NCBI RefSeq assembly: GCF_018437265.1
Contig: NZ_JAAMFL010000003.1
Span: forward strand, 1-64,000
DNA: 64,000 nt
Origin: Fructobacillus parabroussonetiae
GTDB lineage: Bacteria; Bacillota; Bacilli; Lactobacillales; Lactobacillaceae
Direction of reading: 5' to 3'
The position numbers were made by a program, and so were the translations under genes. The notes beneath the pieces were generated by a model that saw only the letters and a program-made list of their open reading frames with translations, was not told the origin of the DNA and did not search any database. Below are positions 17,251-26,971 of this stretch, in pieces; the stretch's first letter is position 1, and every line of letters begins with the position of its first letter.

Positions 17251-17928
17251 ATGAAAATTGGAATTATCACACCGATGGCCGAAGAAAAGAAGGCGCTAAC
17301 AGAAGCATTGGAAGATGCCGAGGTTGTTTCCTTTTCGGACTTGGAAGTTCTGGTTGGTTGCTACCAGAACCAGGATGTTTTTCTGGCCGAATCCGGCATT
17401 GGCAAAGTCGCCGCTGCGACAGCTACCACTATCTTGACACAGATTTTTGATGTCGACTTGGTGATTAACACCGGTTCTGCCGGTGCCTTGCAAACCGACT
17501 TGGCGATTGGCGATCTAGTAATCGGGCAGGAATTGGCCTATTTTGATGCTGATGTCACGGCCTTTGGGTACGAATACGGACAGCTGCCAGCTCAGCCAGC
17601 CCGTTTTACGGCGGATGATGATTTGGTGGGCGCCTTTAAGCAGTTGACAGACGCTCGTGCTGGCTTGATTGTATCCGGTGACACCTTTGTCCAACAATCA
17701 AAGAAAGAAGCCATTAAGGAAAACTTCCCTGATGCACTCTTAGCGGAGATGGAGGGGGCAGCCGTTGCGCAAGTGGCCAGCCGCTTCCAAACGCCTTTTA
17801 TCGTTCTGCGCGGTGTTTCAGACCAAGCAGACGGAGAATCGGATGTCGACTTTGACGACTATGTTGTCCAAGCCGGTCAGAAGTCCGCAGAATTATTACT
17901 GGCCTATTTGAACACTTTGAACAAATAA
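17251..17928 (+). CDS. mtnN: 5'-methylthioadenosine/S-adenosylhomocysteine nucleosidase
   Basis: MtnN (Pfs) removes adenine from MTA and SAH, feeding methionine recycling and the autoinducer-2 route. The 225-aa product has MKIGIITPMAEEKKAL at the start, INTGSAGAL near residue 73, and MEGAAVAQVASRF with VLRGVSDQADGES at the end (catalytic Asp in SD). The adenine it frees could be used by the adenine deaminase at the left of the window. No luxS is in the window. It is 12 bases behind the small membrane protein. Confidence 0.97.
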   Translation: MKIGIITPMAEEKKALTEALEDAEVVSFSDLEVLVGCYQNQDVFLAESGIGKVAAATATTILTQIFDVDLVINTGSAGALQTDLAIGDLVIGQELAYFDADVTAFGYEYGQLPAQPARFTADDDLVGAFKQLTDARAGLIVSGDTFVQQSKKEAIKENFPDALLAEMEGAAVAQVASRFQTPFIVLRGVSDQADGESDVDFDDYVVQAGQKSAELLLAYLNTLNK

Positions 17929-17955
17929 GCAAACTTACAATAAAGGACAAAAACC

Positions 17956-18615
17956 ATGATTGCAGTTTATAATCGAGCAGCAGAAGGTGACATCCTGATG
18001 CTGACTTTTGCTCCTTCTGAAAACGGGGAAGCAGTTGAAACAAAGAAGCAGGTGACGGTCGTTCGAGATAAGAAAACGGACCAGCTGCTTGGCATTAACA
18101 TCGAAGGAATGGGCGAAGCGCTCGGCTTGACCGAATTGCCTGCTGGTCAGGTGTTCTTATCTGAAGAACAAGCCAACCAAATTAATCAAGTAATGGCCGC
18201 TGCCGGATTTGATTTGACGATTCAGGCAGAGCCGTCACAACTGGTGGTTGGCGTCGTGGAAGAAATGACGGCCCACCCTGATTCCGATCACCTCCACGTT
18301 ACCAAGGTTGATGTCGGTGAAGACGAACGTTTGCAAATTGTTTCGGGTTCTCCAAACATGACCACGGGTATCAAAGTCGTGGTAGCAAAACCAGGCGCCA
18401 TGATGCCTTCTGGTGAAATGATCTGGCCAGGTGCCCTACGTGGTGTTCCTTCTGCCGGCATGATTTCATCCGGACGGGAACTGAAGTTACCGGGAGCACC
18501 GGATAAGCCGGGTGCGCTGGTCTTACCTGATGACTTTGCCCAAGTTGGCGATGTCTTTTCATTTGATGCAGCACAAGACCTCTATTCAGACGGCCGTATT
18601 GACACGAATTACTAA
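17956..18615 (+). CDS. ytpR: YtpR family tRNA-binding-domain protein
   Basis: A 219-aa protein with an N-terminal DUF4479-like part and a C-terminal EMAP/tRNA-binding OB domain from about residue 95 (VGVVEEMTAHPDSDHLHVTKVDVG, here split by family convention, then IVSGSPNM). It resembles the N-terminal OB part of PheT without the synthetase. The cellular role is not established. It has an ATAAAGGA ribosome site and is 27 bases behind mtnN. Confidence 0.9.
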   Translation: MIAVYNRAAEGDILMLTFAPSENGEAVETKKQVTVVRDKKTDQLLGINIEGMGEALGLTELPAGQVFLSEEQANQINQVMAAAGFDLTIQAEPSQLVVGVVEEMTAHPDSDHLHVTKVDVGEDERLQIVSGSPNMTTGIKVVVAKPGAMMPSGEMIWPGALRGVPSAGMISSGRELKLPGAPDKPGALVLPDDFAQVGDVFSFDAAQDLYSDGRIDTNY

Positions 18616-18627
18616 AAAGAGGGCAGG

Positions 18628-19962
18628 ATGCCAAAAAAATATTATTTTATTGGAATTAAAGGGACAGGAATGGGCCCACTAGCCCAGATTTTACACGATC
18701 AGGGAAACGAAGTGGTTGGCTCGGATATTGAGCAGTTCACCTATACTCAAGCGCCTCTCGAAAAGGCTGGTATTCAAATTTTGCCTTTCGATGCCAAAAA
18801 CATCGCCGATCACAAGGACTTTATCTTCGTTCGTGGTAACGCCTTCGAAGATGACCAAGTCGAAGTAAAGGCAGCACTTGCGGCCGGCGTGAAGATGATT
18901 ACCTTTCCCGAAGCCGTTGCTGAGCAAATCGAACAGGCAACGACCATTGCCGTTGCCGGGGCGCACGGGAAGACATCCACAACTGGTATGTTGGCCCACG
19001 TGATGAAGAACGTGGCCCGCACGTCTTATTTGATTGGTGATGGAACGGGCCATGGCGTCAAGGATTCCGAGTTCTTCGTTTTGGAAGCCGATGAATACCG
19101 TCGACACTTTAAGCCTTACCATCCTGATTACGCCATTGTGACGAACATTGACTTTGATCATCCTGATTACTATCAGAATCTAGACGATGTTTTCTCAGCC
19201 TTTGAAGACTTTGCTAAGGGTGTCAAAAAGGGAATTGTTGCTTGGGGAGACGATCCTTCTCTGCAGAAGCTAGCCGTCGACGTGCCGCTTTACTATTACG
19301 GTGATGTGGCGGGTCGTGATGACTTTTTGATTTCAGATGTGGATAAGGAAACAAATGGCTCGACTTTTTCCGTTTCCTTCCGTGGCAAGGACCTCGGTCG
19401 GTTCTTCATTCCAATCTTTGGCCAGCACAATATCTTTAATGCGACGGCGGTTATTGCTGTTGCTTACCTCGAGGGCTTGGACCTGGCAGGGGTTCGTGAG
19501 CACTTGAAGACTTATCCAGGTGTTAAACGTCGCTTCTCTGAAAAACAGGTCGGCGATGTGACGATTATCGATGATTACGCTCACCATCCAACCGAGATTA
19601 AGGCGACGTTGGATGCGGCTCGACAAGAGCATCCGGACCAGGAAATTGTGGCGGTCTTCCAGCCCCACACCTTTACTCGGGTGATTGCCTATAAGGATGA
19701 GTTCGCCAAGGCGCTTTCCAAGGCTGATACGGTTTATCTGACACCAATCTTTGGTTCTGCCAGGGAAAAGTCCGGAACGGTTTCCGCCCAAGATATTGCC
19801 AAGGAAATTCCTGGCGGTGCAACCATTATTTCAGAGGAAAACTTGTCACCTTTGCTTCATCACGAAAACGGCGTCCTGGTCTTCATGGGTGCTGGTGATA
19901 TTGAAAAGTATGAGTTTACTTTTGAAAAACTCCTGGGTCAGATCCAATCCGATCGAACTTAA
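18628..19962 (+). CDS. murC: UDP-N-acetylmuramate--L-alanine ligase
   Basis: MurC adds L-Ala to UDP-MurNAc, the first amino acid of the peptidoglycan stem. In the 444-aa product the nucleotide-binding start FIGIKGTGMGPLAQIL, the ATP loop AGAHGKTSTTGML near residue 112, EADEYRRHF, and DDYAHHPTEI of the C-terminal domain are all present. It has AGAGGGCAGG upstream and follows ytpR by 12 bases. No other mur genes are nearby. Confidence 0.96.
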   Translation: MPKKYYFIGIKGTGMGPLAQILHDQGNEVVGSDIEQFTYTQAPLEKAGIQILPFDAKNIADHKDFIFVRGNAFEDDQVEVKAALAAGVKMITFPEAVAEQIEQATTIAVAGAHGKTSTTGMLAHVMKNVARTSYLIGDGTGHGVKDSEFFVLEADEYRRHFKPYHPDYAIVTNIDFDHPDYYQNLDDVFSAFEDFAKGVKKGIVAWGDDPSLQKLAVDVPLYYYGDVAGRDDFLISDVDKETNGSTFSVSFRGKDLGRFFIPIFGQHNIFNATAVIAVAYLEGLDLAGVREHLKTYPGVKRRFSEKQVGDVTIIDDYAHHPTEIKATLDAARQEHPDQEIVAVFQPHTFTRVIAYKDEFAKALSKADTVYLTPIFGSAREKSGTVSAQDIAKEIPGGATIISEENLSPLLHHENGVLVFMGAGDIEKYEFTFEKLLGQIQSDRT

Positions 19963-20039
19963 GCAGCTTTTAATTTTGATTTAAGCTCAGTTTCATAGAA
20001 TGATTGAAATAATTTGAGAGAATTTCGAGGAGGTATCGA

Positions 20040-20765
20040 ATGAACAATTTTGATTTCAACTCTCGTCGCGACGTGACGGGCGCAGATACAGGAATGAAGC
20101 TCTTTTTCCAAAAGGTATATGGCTACATGGCCATTGCCTTGGCGGTGACGGCCGTTTCTGGCTACATCGTTCAAACCTTCTTTTTGCCACAGGTTTTGAG
20201 CCTCTTTACCGGTTCATGGATTGGTGTTATTGCGGTCATTGCCATTGAAATGGTTTTGGTGGGAATGATTCGTGGCGCATCCTTTAAGAACAATCCGGCC
20301 AAGGCCTTTGGTTTGCTGATGACCTTTGCCGTGGCACAAGGTTTGACGCTTGGGATTTTGTTGGCCTATTACACAGGGGCTTCCGTACTGGCAGCCTTTG
20401 CTTCAACGGCCGCACTCTTTGGTGGAATGGCATCTTACGGCTTCTTCACGAAAAAGTCCTTGGCAGGGATGGGCTCGATCTTGTATGGTCTTTTGATTGG
20501 TTTGATCGTTGCCTCATTGATTAACGTTTTCATGGCCTCAAGTGGTTTGCAGTTCTTGGTATCCATTGCTTCGGTGATCATCTTTGCCCTTTACACGGCT
20601 TATGATAACAACATGCTGCGTCAAGCATACGTGCAAATGGCCGGTCAGGGTGCGGGTGAAAACCAGTTAACTGGTGTCGCCGTTGTTGGTGCCCTGATGC
20701 TTTACCTGGACTTTATCAACATCTTTTATTCATTACTTCAGCTCTTCGGCGACAGCCGGGACTGA
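20040..20765 (+). CDS. Bax inhibitor-1/YccA family membrane protein
   Basis: A 241-aa protein with seven hydrophobic segments and the family end FALYTAYDNNMLR followed by LYLDFINIFYSLLQLFG. Bacterial members form pH-sensitive calcium leak channels or interact with FtsH; which applies here is unknown. The start has CGAGGAGG eight bases upstream. It is single and ends in a strong terminator. Confidence 0.93.
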   Translation: MNNFDFNSRRDVTGADTGMKLFFQKVYGYMAIALAVTAVSGYIVQTFFLPQVLSLFTGSWIGVIAVIAIEMVLVGMIRGASFKNNPAKAFGLLMTFAVAQGLTLGILLAYYTGASVLAAFASTAALFGGMASYGFFTKKSLAGMGSILYGLLIGLIVASLINVFMASSGLQFLVSIASVIIFALYTAYDNNMLRQAYVQMAGQGAGENQLTGVAVVGALMLYLDFINIFYSLLQLFGDSRD

Positions 20766-20772
20766 TGATTTC

Positions 20773-20800
20773 AAACACTCGCTTCGGCGAGTGTTTTTTT
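20773..20800 (+). terminator. Terminator after the BI-1 gene
   Basis: Ten-bp stem AAACACTCGC/GCGAGTGTTT capped by a TTCG tetraloop, then T-run. Confidence 0.9.
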
Positions 20801-20802
20801 AT

Positions 20803-20810
20803 GCTAAACT
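20803..20810 (+). promoter_or_regulatory. Probable polA promoter (-10)
   Basis: Extended -10 TGC-TAAACT directly after the terminator, 27 bases before the polA start. The -35 would fall inside the terminator hairpin and is weak. Confidence 0.45.
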
Positions 20811-20837
20811 ACAAGAAGATGAAACAAGGGGAGCAAA

Positions 20838-23531
20838 ATGAGCAAAAAGATCCTACTAATTGATGGTAATTCCTTGGCCTTTCGGGCCTTTTACGCCATG
20901 TATCAACAACTTGACCGGATGGTCACACCAGAGGGCTTACACACGAACGCCCTGGTGGCTTTTAATAATTTTTTGGAGTCCATCGTCTTGCCCATGCAAC
21001 CGGATATGGCCCTGGTGGCCTGGGATGCCCGGTCGGGTAAGGAAACCTTCCGTGGTGACCTTTACGATGACTACAAAGCGGGTCGTGATAAGGCACCGTC
21101 AGAATTTAAAGAGCAGTTCCCGTATTTGCGTGAAATGGTCGAAGCCCATGGCTTGCATAACTATGAGCAGATTGGCTTAGAAGCCGATGATATTATCGGA
21201 ACGCTATCACGGGTGGGTGAAAAAGCCGGCGATCAGGTTATTATCATTACTGGTGATCAAGATTTGACGCAATTGGTGACGGATTCTGTGACGGTGAAGT
21301 TGACCAAGAAGGGTGTGACGCAGGTCGAGGTCTACACACCCGACTTTATCATGGAAAAATTTGGCATTACCCCTGCTCAAATTATTGATAAGAAGGCGCT
21401 GACGGGGGATACGTCGGATAACTATCCAGGCGTTACCAAAGTCGGCGAGAAGACCGCTTTGAAGCTGCTGAAGGAATATCATGACCTGGATAATCTGTAC
21501 GCACATGTCCCAGACATGAAGGCTTCCAAGATGAAGGAAAACCTGATTAACGACAAGGCTAGTGCCTATCGTGCACAGAAATTAGCCACGATTATTACGG
21601 ATGCCAAGCTTGAAATTGGTCTCTCTGATTTAGTGTATCGAGAACCGGAAGAAAAGGGCTTGGTCACGCTCTTTGAAAAGCTACACTTTAAGCAGGCATT
21701 GAGTAAATTACGGGCCCACTCACTGCTCGATGAGGATTTTGCTGAGGCTGCCGAAGATTCTGAAAAGAAACAGGGGAACTTTGCCGCTGTTAAGGAACTA
21801 AACGAGGCTGCTTTAACTCAGTTAGCCAAAGAAAAAAGCTTGGCCTTTCATATTGATACGACGGGGGATAACTACCACCAAGCCGATATGATCGCCTATG
21901 CCATCGGAAATGACCAAGTTGGCTACTATGCCAGTCGTGACTTGACCCTTCTTGGCTCTGAAACGTTTAAAAGAATCATTGAAAGCCAAGAAATCGCACT
22001 GCGCCTCTTCAACGCCAAGGCACACTGGGTGTTGTTGCACCGCTTGGGCTTGAACTTGGCTGGGGTGGACTTTGACTTTTTGCTGGTTGCCTACCTCTTA
22101 GACACGGTTGGCAATGATAACGTGCTGTCGACTTTGGCTGGTCGCTTTGGCCGCTATTTAGCTTCGAATGAGGAAATTTACGGTAAAGGGGCGAAGTTTG
22201 CCATCCCGGAAGATGAAACAGTCGTCTTAGAACACGTCGGTCATAAGGCCCAGACGATTTTTGATCTGCGTGATCAGGCCTTTGCGGATCTTGATGAACA
22301 CGAACAGGGCCATCTGTATCACGATATCGAATTACCACTCTCCTTTGTCTTGGCTAAAATGGAAGCGCAGGGCTTTACGGTCAACGAAGACCGCCTTTCC
22401 AAGATGGGACAGGAAATGGAAGAACAAATCGCCTCTTTGAAGGACGAAATTTTCCAAATGGCTGGCGAAGAGTTTAACATTAATTCGACCAAGCAGTTGG
22501 GGACCTTGCTCTTTGAAAAAATGGGCCTGCCCGTGATTAAGAAGACAAAGACGGGCTATTCGACTGCTGTGGAAGTGCTGGAAAAGCTGGCACCGCAAGC
22601 ACCGATTGTCGAACACATTCTGGCTTATCGTCAGTTGGCCAAGCTCAAGTCAACTTATGTTGATGGCCTTTTGGCAGTGGTGGATCCAGCTGATCACAAA
22701 GTGCACACCCGTTTCTTGCAAACGTTGACGCAAACGGGTCGGTTGTCCTCCGTTGATCCAAACTTGCAAAACATTCCAATGCGAACGGAGGCTGGCCGAA
22801 AGATTCGCCACGCCTTTGTGCCATCCCATGATGACTGGCTGATCTTTGGTGCCGACTACTCCCAAATTGAGTTGCGCGTACTGGCATCGATTACTGGTGA
22901 CCCGGCCATGGAACACGCCTTTGTTGAGGATGAAGACATTCATGCCGAAACCGCACGCAAAGTCTTTGGCTTGGCCGATGATGCGCCGATTGATGCCGAT
23001 CAACGACGGACGGCTAAGGCGGTTAACTTCGGGATTGTCTATGGCATTTCCGACTTTGGCCTGTCAAAGAACTTAAACATTGCCCGTAAGGATGCTAAAA
23101 GCTTTATTGAGACCTATTTCCAGGAGTTTCCAAAGATTCACCAGTGGATGGCTGCCATTAAGGAAAAGGCTCATCAGGATGGCTATGTGGAAACGATTGA
23201 ACACCGCCGTCGTTACCTCCCTGATATCAATGCGAAGAACTTTAACACCCGTTCCTTTGCGGAACGGACGGCCATGAACTCGCCTATTCAGGGATCGGCT
23301 GCTGACATTATTAAGATTGCCATGATCAAAGTCAATCAAGCGATTGAAGAGCGGGGACTACAAGCGAAAATGCTTGTCCAGGTTCACGATGAATTGGTAT
23401 TTGAATGTCCAAAAGAAGAGCTTGAACAGCTGCGTGAAACGGTGACGACCGTGATGGATCAAGCCGTGAAGCTGGCCATTCCACTTAAGGTGGAATCACA
23501 TGCGGGGCCAACGTGGTATGAGGCAAAATAA
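20838..23531 (+). CDS. polA: DNA polymerase I
   Basis: PolA fills gaps and removes RNA primers. The 897-aa product has the 5'-3' exonuclease (LLIDGNSLAFRAFYA, then GLEADDIIGT and TGDQDLTQLV), a central 3'-5' exonuclease-like domain and the family A polymerase (FGADYSQIELRVLA, RRTAKAVNFGIVYG, VQVHDELVFE). The proofreading domain lacks the D-x-E of its first motif (FHIDTTGDNY), as in Bacillus, so proofreading is predicted absent. Ribosome site AAGGGGAG. Confidence 0.98.
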   Translation: MSKKILLIDGNSLAFRAFYAMYQQLDRMVTPEGLHTNALVAFNNFLESIVLPMQPDMALVAWDARSGKETFRGDLYDDYKAGRDKAPSEFKEQFPYLREMVEAHGLHNYEQIGLEADDIIGTLSRVGEKAGDQVIIITGDQDLTQLVTDSVTVKLTKKGVTQVEVYTPDFIMEKFGITPAQIIDKKALTGDTSDNYPGVTKVGEKTALKLLKEYHDLDNLYAHVPDMKASKMKENLINDKASAYRAQKLATIITDAKLEIGLSDLVYREPEEKGLVTLFEKLHFKQALSKLRAHSLLDEDFAEAAEDSEKKQGNFAAVKELNEAALTQLAKEKSLAFHIDTTGDNYHQADMIAYAIGNDQVGYYASRDLTLLGSETFKRIIESQEIALRLFNAKAHWVLLHRLGLNLAGVDFDFLLVAYLLDTVGNDNVLSTLAGRFGRYLASNEEIYGKGAKFAIPEDETVVLEHVGHKAQTIFDLRDQAFADLDEHEQGHLYHDIELPLSFVLAKMEAQGFTVNEDRLSKMGQEMEEQIASLKDEIFQMAGEEFNINSTKQLGTLLFEKMGLPVIKKTKTGYSTAVEVLEKLAPQAPIVEHILAYRQLAKLKSTYVDGLLAVVDPADHKVHTRFLQTLTQTGRLSSVDPNLQNIPMRTEAGRKIRHAFVPSHDDWLIFGADYSQIELRVLASITGDPAMEHAFVEDEDIHAETARKVFGLADDAPIDADQRRTAKAVNFGIVYGISDFGLSKNLNIARKDAKSFIETYFQEFPKIHQWMAAIKEKAHQDGYVETIEHRRRYLPDINAKNFNTRSFAERTAMNSPIQGSAADIIKIAMIKVNQAIEERGLQAKMLVQVHDELVFECPKEELEQLRETVTTVMDQAVKLAIPLKVESHAGPTWYEAK

Positions 23532-23537
23532 GCTTTT

Positions 23538-23565
23538 AAAGGGTCGACCAATTCGGCTCTTTTTT
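23538..23565 (+). terminator. polA terminator
   Basis: Ten-pair stem (two G-T pairs) AAAGGGTCGA / TCGGCTCTTT with a 5-base loop and T-run. The rest of the gap to glnR (23566-23739) has an inverted repeat GGTC..GACC (23619-23638) of unknown meaning. Confidence 0.6.
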
Positions 23566-23686
23566 GCTAGAGAAGTGGGTCTTTAAGCATCAACAAACAC
23601 TCGTTGCTGGGTCGTTTTGGTCATTGATTACTAGACCAATTTCTATACCGATTCTATGTTTGAGGTTAAGAAAGCTGACCAAATTC

Positions 23687-23715
23687 AAGACAGTTGGTTG
23701 ATTTTCGATTATGAT
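23687..23715 (+). promoter_or_regulatory. Possible glnR promoter
   Basis: AAGACA, a 17-base spacer and TATGAT, 24 bases before the glnR GTG. I could not find a clear GlnR operator (TGTTA-N7-TAACA) here. Confidence 0.35.
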
Positions 23716-23739
23716 TTTTAGCAAGGGGGATGGTGAATC

Positions 23740-24081
23740 GTGAAAAGTTCAGAATTACAACGAAATAAAGCTGTCTTGCCGATGTCGGTTGTTCGCGAGC
23801 TGACTTTACTAACGGATCGTCAAATTCGTTATTACGAAGAGCACGGGCTGGTGAAACCAGAACGCGGGAAGGGTGGCCAGCGCCGCTTTTCCTTAAACGA
23901 TATCGACCAACTCTTGCGCATCAAAGATCACTTGGATGCTGGCGATTCGACAAAGGATATCAAGGAACTTTTTGACAAGGCCGAGCGATTGCAAAAGGCA
24001 CGGGAAGAGGACGTGAATTCCTCACTGCGCCGCTCTTTGCAGGACGAATTTGCTCAAATTGCCCGCTTCAATCAGCCTTAA
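23740..24081 (+). CDS. glnR: Glutamine synthetase repressor, MerR family
   Basis: GlnR represses nitrogen genes with feedback-inhibited glutamine synthetase as partner. The 113-aa protein has the MerR helix-turn-helix ([20 protein letters not shown], residues ~14-33, and [11 protein letters not shown]) and a short C-terminal helix. It begins with GTG behind AAGGGGGA. glnA follows after 49 bases, the conserved glnRA arrangement, so autoregulation is expected even though no perfect operator was seen. Confidence 0.95.
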   Translation: MKSSELQRNKAVLPMSVVRELTLLTDRQIRYYEEHGLVKPERGKGGQRRFSLNDIDQLLRIKDHLDAGDSTKDIKELFDKAERLQKAREEDVNSSLRRSLQDEFAQIARFNQP

Positions 24082-24130
24082 TTTGGCAGTCGACAGCAAA
24101 CACAAAAGTAGCTCAAACGGGGGAGAGAAA

Positions 24131-25480
24131 ATGACACAGCAGTTCATGACAAAAGACGAAATCAAGGCAAAAGTAGCAGAAGAAAACGTCCAGTTTATTC
24201 GTGTGACCTTTACTGACGTGTTAGGAACGATTAAGAATATCGAAGTTCCGGCATCACAGTTGGATAAGGTCTTGAACAACGACTTGATGTTTGATGGTTC
24301 CTCAATCGAAGGCTTCGTGCGGATCAATGAATCGGATATGTATCTTTATCCTGATTTGTCGACTTTTATGATTTTCCCCTGGGCCACGGATGGTCACGGT
24401 GGCAAAGTCGCCCGACTGATTGCTGACGTTTACAACAAGGACCGGACACCCTTTGCCGGTGACCCACGAATTGCCTTGAAGAACGCAGTCAAGCAGGCAA
24501 AAAAGCAGGGCTTTACGGAATTTAACATTGGTCCTGAACCAGAGTTTTTCCTTTTCAAACTCGATGAAAAGGGAAAGCCAACGATGGAACTCAATGATCA
24601 TGGTTCCTACTTTGACTTGGCACCTTTAGACCGGGGCGAAGATGTCCGCCGTGAAATCGTTTTGACACTTGAGGAGATGGGCTTTGAAGTCGAGGCTGCC
24701 CACCATGAAGTTGCGGCGGGACAGCACGAAGTCGACTTTAAGTACGATGACGCACTGGATGCAGCAGATAAGATTCAGACTTTTAAATTGGTCGTTAAGA
24801 CAATTGCTCGTCAAAATGGTTATTACGCAACCTTCATGCCCAAGCCCGTTTCTGGAATCAATGGTTCGGGAATGCACGTGAACATGTCCCTTTTCAACGA
24901 CAAGGGAAACGCCTTTGCCGGTCAAGATGGTGATTATTTAGGCTTGTCTGATACGGCGTTACACTTCTTGGGCGGGGTCTTAAAACATGCCCCAGCCCTG
25001 ACGGCCATTGCCAATCCAACGGTCAATTCATACAAGCGACTCACGCCTGGATTTGAAGCACCCGTTTACATTGCTTGGTCAGCTTCGAACCGCTCACCAA
25101 TGGTTCGTGTGCCAGCCTCCCGTGGCTTGGCCACCCGCCTGGAACTACGAACGGTGGATCCAACGACCAACCCGTATACTTGTCTGGCCGCTATTTTATC
25201 AGCTGGACTAGATGGCATTGAACAGCGAATGGAACCAACCGCTTCGGTAGATAAGAACATTTACTTGATGGACGAAAACGAGCGGAAGAAGGCGGGTATT
25301 CAAAATCTGCCAGAGACTTTACTCGACGCACTTGAAGCCTTGGAGCAAGATGATGTGGTGATTGATGCCATCGGCACGCATATCATTGATAAATTCATCG
25401 AGGCCAAGCGAATCGAATACACGTCTTATCGTCAGTTTGTTTCTAAGTGGGAACTCGATAACTACTTTATGAATTATTAA
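24131..25480 (+). CDS. glnA: Glutamine synthetase, type I
   Basis: GlnA makes glutamine from glutamate, ammonia and ATP. The ATG at 24131 follows GGGAGAG; the upstream in-frame extension overlaps glnR and is not real. The 449-aa product has [18 protein letters not shown], the ATP/glutamate site [23 protein letters not shown] and the flap region [10 protein letters not shown]. The size fits the short GSI-alpha type that is controlled by GlnR feedback rather than adenylylation. Confidence 0.98.
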   Translation: MTQQFMTKDEIKAKVAEENVQFIRVTFTDVLGTIKNIEVPASQLDKVLNNDLMFDGSSIEGFVRINESDMYLYPDLSTFMIFPWATDGHGGKVARLIADVYNKDRTPFAGDPRIALKNAVKQAKKQGFTEFNIGPEPEFFLFKLDEKGKPTMELNDHGSYFDLAPLDRGEDVRREIVLTLEEMGFEVEAAHHEVAAGQHEVDFKYDDALDAADKIQTFKLVVKTIARQNGYYATFMPKPVSGINGSGMHVNMSLFNDKGNAFAGQDGDYLGLSDTALHFLGGVLKHAPALTAIANPTVNSYKRLTPGFEAPVYIAWSASNRSPMVRVPASRGLATRLELRTVDPTTNPYTCLAAILSAGLDGIEQRMEPTASVDKNIYLMDENERKKAGIQNLPETLLDALEALEQDDVVIDAIGTHIIDKFIEAKRIEYTSYRQFVSKWELDNYFMNY

Positions 25481-25487
25481 AGCGAAT

Positions 25488-25519
25488 AAAAAAACCAATC
25501 AATTCTGATTGGTTTTTTT
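25488..25519. terminator. Bidirectional terminator between glnA and the MFS gene
   Basis: Perfect stem AAAAAACCAATCA / TGATTGGTTTTTT with a 4-base loop. A-run and T-run flanks serve both convergent genes. Confidence 0.9.
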
Positions 25520-25521
25520 GT

Positions 25522-26736
25522 TTAATGAACGGCCTTGTTTCGATTGATATTGAAATAAAAGAGCACACCGTTAATAGCCATCACGGCAGCTGTAAAGAGG
25601 AAGATGGCCCGGTAATCAAAGAAGGAGGCGATGGCCGTTCCACAAAGGGGACCAAGGACCGAACCAATTGATTGGAAGGACTGGTTATAGGAGAAGACTC
25701 GCGAAACCATTTCGTCTGGGCTGTTTCTTGACAGAAGCGTTTGAATAGCCGGAAGCAGGGTGGCGTCGGCGATTCCAATGGCAAAACGGAAGAAGAGCAA
25801 CCAGAAAACCGTGGTGACAAAGGCGGTTGGCACAAAGGCGATAACGGCTAAAACAAAGCCCATCTGCAACATGAATTTGGTTCCGATGCGGTCCCCTAAA
25901 CGACCAAACCAAGAAGCAAAGATAAAGGTGGCACAACCCGGCATTGCTGCTACAACACCCGTAATAAAGGTGACGTTACCGCGACCGGAAAGGACTTCGC
26001 GGACAAAGAGGGCGACAATTGGGTTGATGGCCATGTTGACGATTTGAACTAACATGGTTGTAACGAAAAGGGCCATGAGAACCCGCCAGTTATCTAAATC
26101 ACGGAAGCGCAGGGCCGGTTTCTTCTGATCGGTCTCTGCTAGCGGTTCTTTCTTTTCTTCTTCGACTAAAAGCCAAATGAAGAAGAACACGATAACGAAG
26201 ATGGCCGCCGTAATCAGGAAAATCTGCCGGTAGGACATAAAGGTCGCCAGCGAACCACCAATTAATGGCCCCATTAAGGTACCACCGGTAAAGCCGGTTA
26301 CGACGATTCCAAGTGCCCGACCCACTTCTTCCTTTGGCGTTTGCGTGGCGATTAGCGCGTTCGAGTTCGATACGAAACCGCCCAGTGCGCCTTGCAGACC
26401 TCGAAGGAAAATCAGCTGCCACACGTTTTGACTAAAGCCGGTCAGTGCCATGACGAAGGCCAGACCCAAGGCGGCGCGCATCATCATTAACTTACGGCCT
26501 TTTTTATCGGCAACCTTTCCCCACAGTGGCGAAACGATGGCCGAAACTAAGAAGGTCACTGCGAAGGAAGCCCCTGAATAGAAATTCAGTTGGTCCCTTG
26601 TGAAGTGCCCCATTGTGTCAATGTAGAGGGAAAGGAAGGGGATGATCTCGGAAAAGGCGATACCCGTCATCATGACGGCGAGCCAGATGATCCACATGTT
26701 TCGTTTCCAATCGATTGGTTGATCGTTTGTTGTCAT
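25522..26736 (-). CDS. MFS multidrug efflux transporter (PmrA-like)
   Basis: A 404-aa protein with 12 predicted membrane segments. The loop 2-3 motif GKVADKKGRKLMM and the drug-proton antiporter motif C-like GFTGGTLMGPLIGG near residue 150 put it in the DHA1 drug:proton group. It resembles PmrA of streptococci in its opening (RNMWIIWLAVMMTGIAFSEIIPFL). The start has a GGAGG ribosome site. It is divergent from rsh, and substrates cannot be read from sequence. Confidence 0.88.
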   Translation of the reverse strand: MTTNDQPIDWKRNMWIIWLAVMMTGIAFSEIIPFLSLYIDTMGHFTRDQLNFYSGASFAVTFLVSAIVSPLWGKVADKKGRKLMMMRAALGLAFVMALTGFSQNVWQLIFLRGLQGALGGFVSNSNALIATQTPKEEVGRALGIVVTGFTGGTLMGPLIGGSLATFMSYRQIFLITAAIFVIVFFFIWLLVEEEKKEPLAETDQKKPALRFRDLDNWRVLMALFVTTMLVQIVNMAINPIVALFVREVLSGRGNVTFITGVVAAMPGCATFIFASWFGRLGDRIGTKFMLQMGFVLAVIAFVPTAFVTTVFWLLFFRFAIGIADATLLPAIQTLLSRNSPDEMVSRVFSYNQSFQSIGSVLGPLCGTAIASFFDYRAIFLFTAAVMAINGVLFYFNINRNKAVH

Positions 26737-26894
26737 GAATCCTCCAGTTGAAATGTTTTTACTATGGCAATATCTTACTCTTTTTTTGCGGCTTTTTCAG
26801 CTGAATTTCAGCGCGGGTGTTAAAAGCTATTCTAAGGCATTAATAAGAATTAGAAAGTCGCTTTGACTGGGAATGAAAGGGGACAATTCCTTTC

Positions 26895-26923
26895 TTGTGT
26901 CTCTTCTTTGCTTCCCTTATAAT
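26895..26923 (+). promoter_or_regulatory. rsh promoter
   Basis: TTGTGT, 17-base spacer, TATAAT. Start of transcription near 26930, about 40 bases before the start codon. Confidence 0.65.
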
Positions 26924-26971
26924 GAAACTTATTAATAAGCATTCGACCAGCGTGTCGTGAAAGGGGGTCCC

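Noticed and set aside
23566-23739. GlnR operator upstream of glnR
   Set aside because: TATGTTTGAGGTTAAG near 23665 is the nearest candidate but does not match TGTTA-N7-TAACA well enough to claim.
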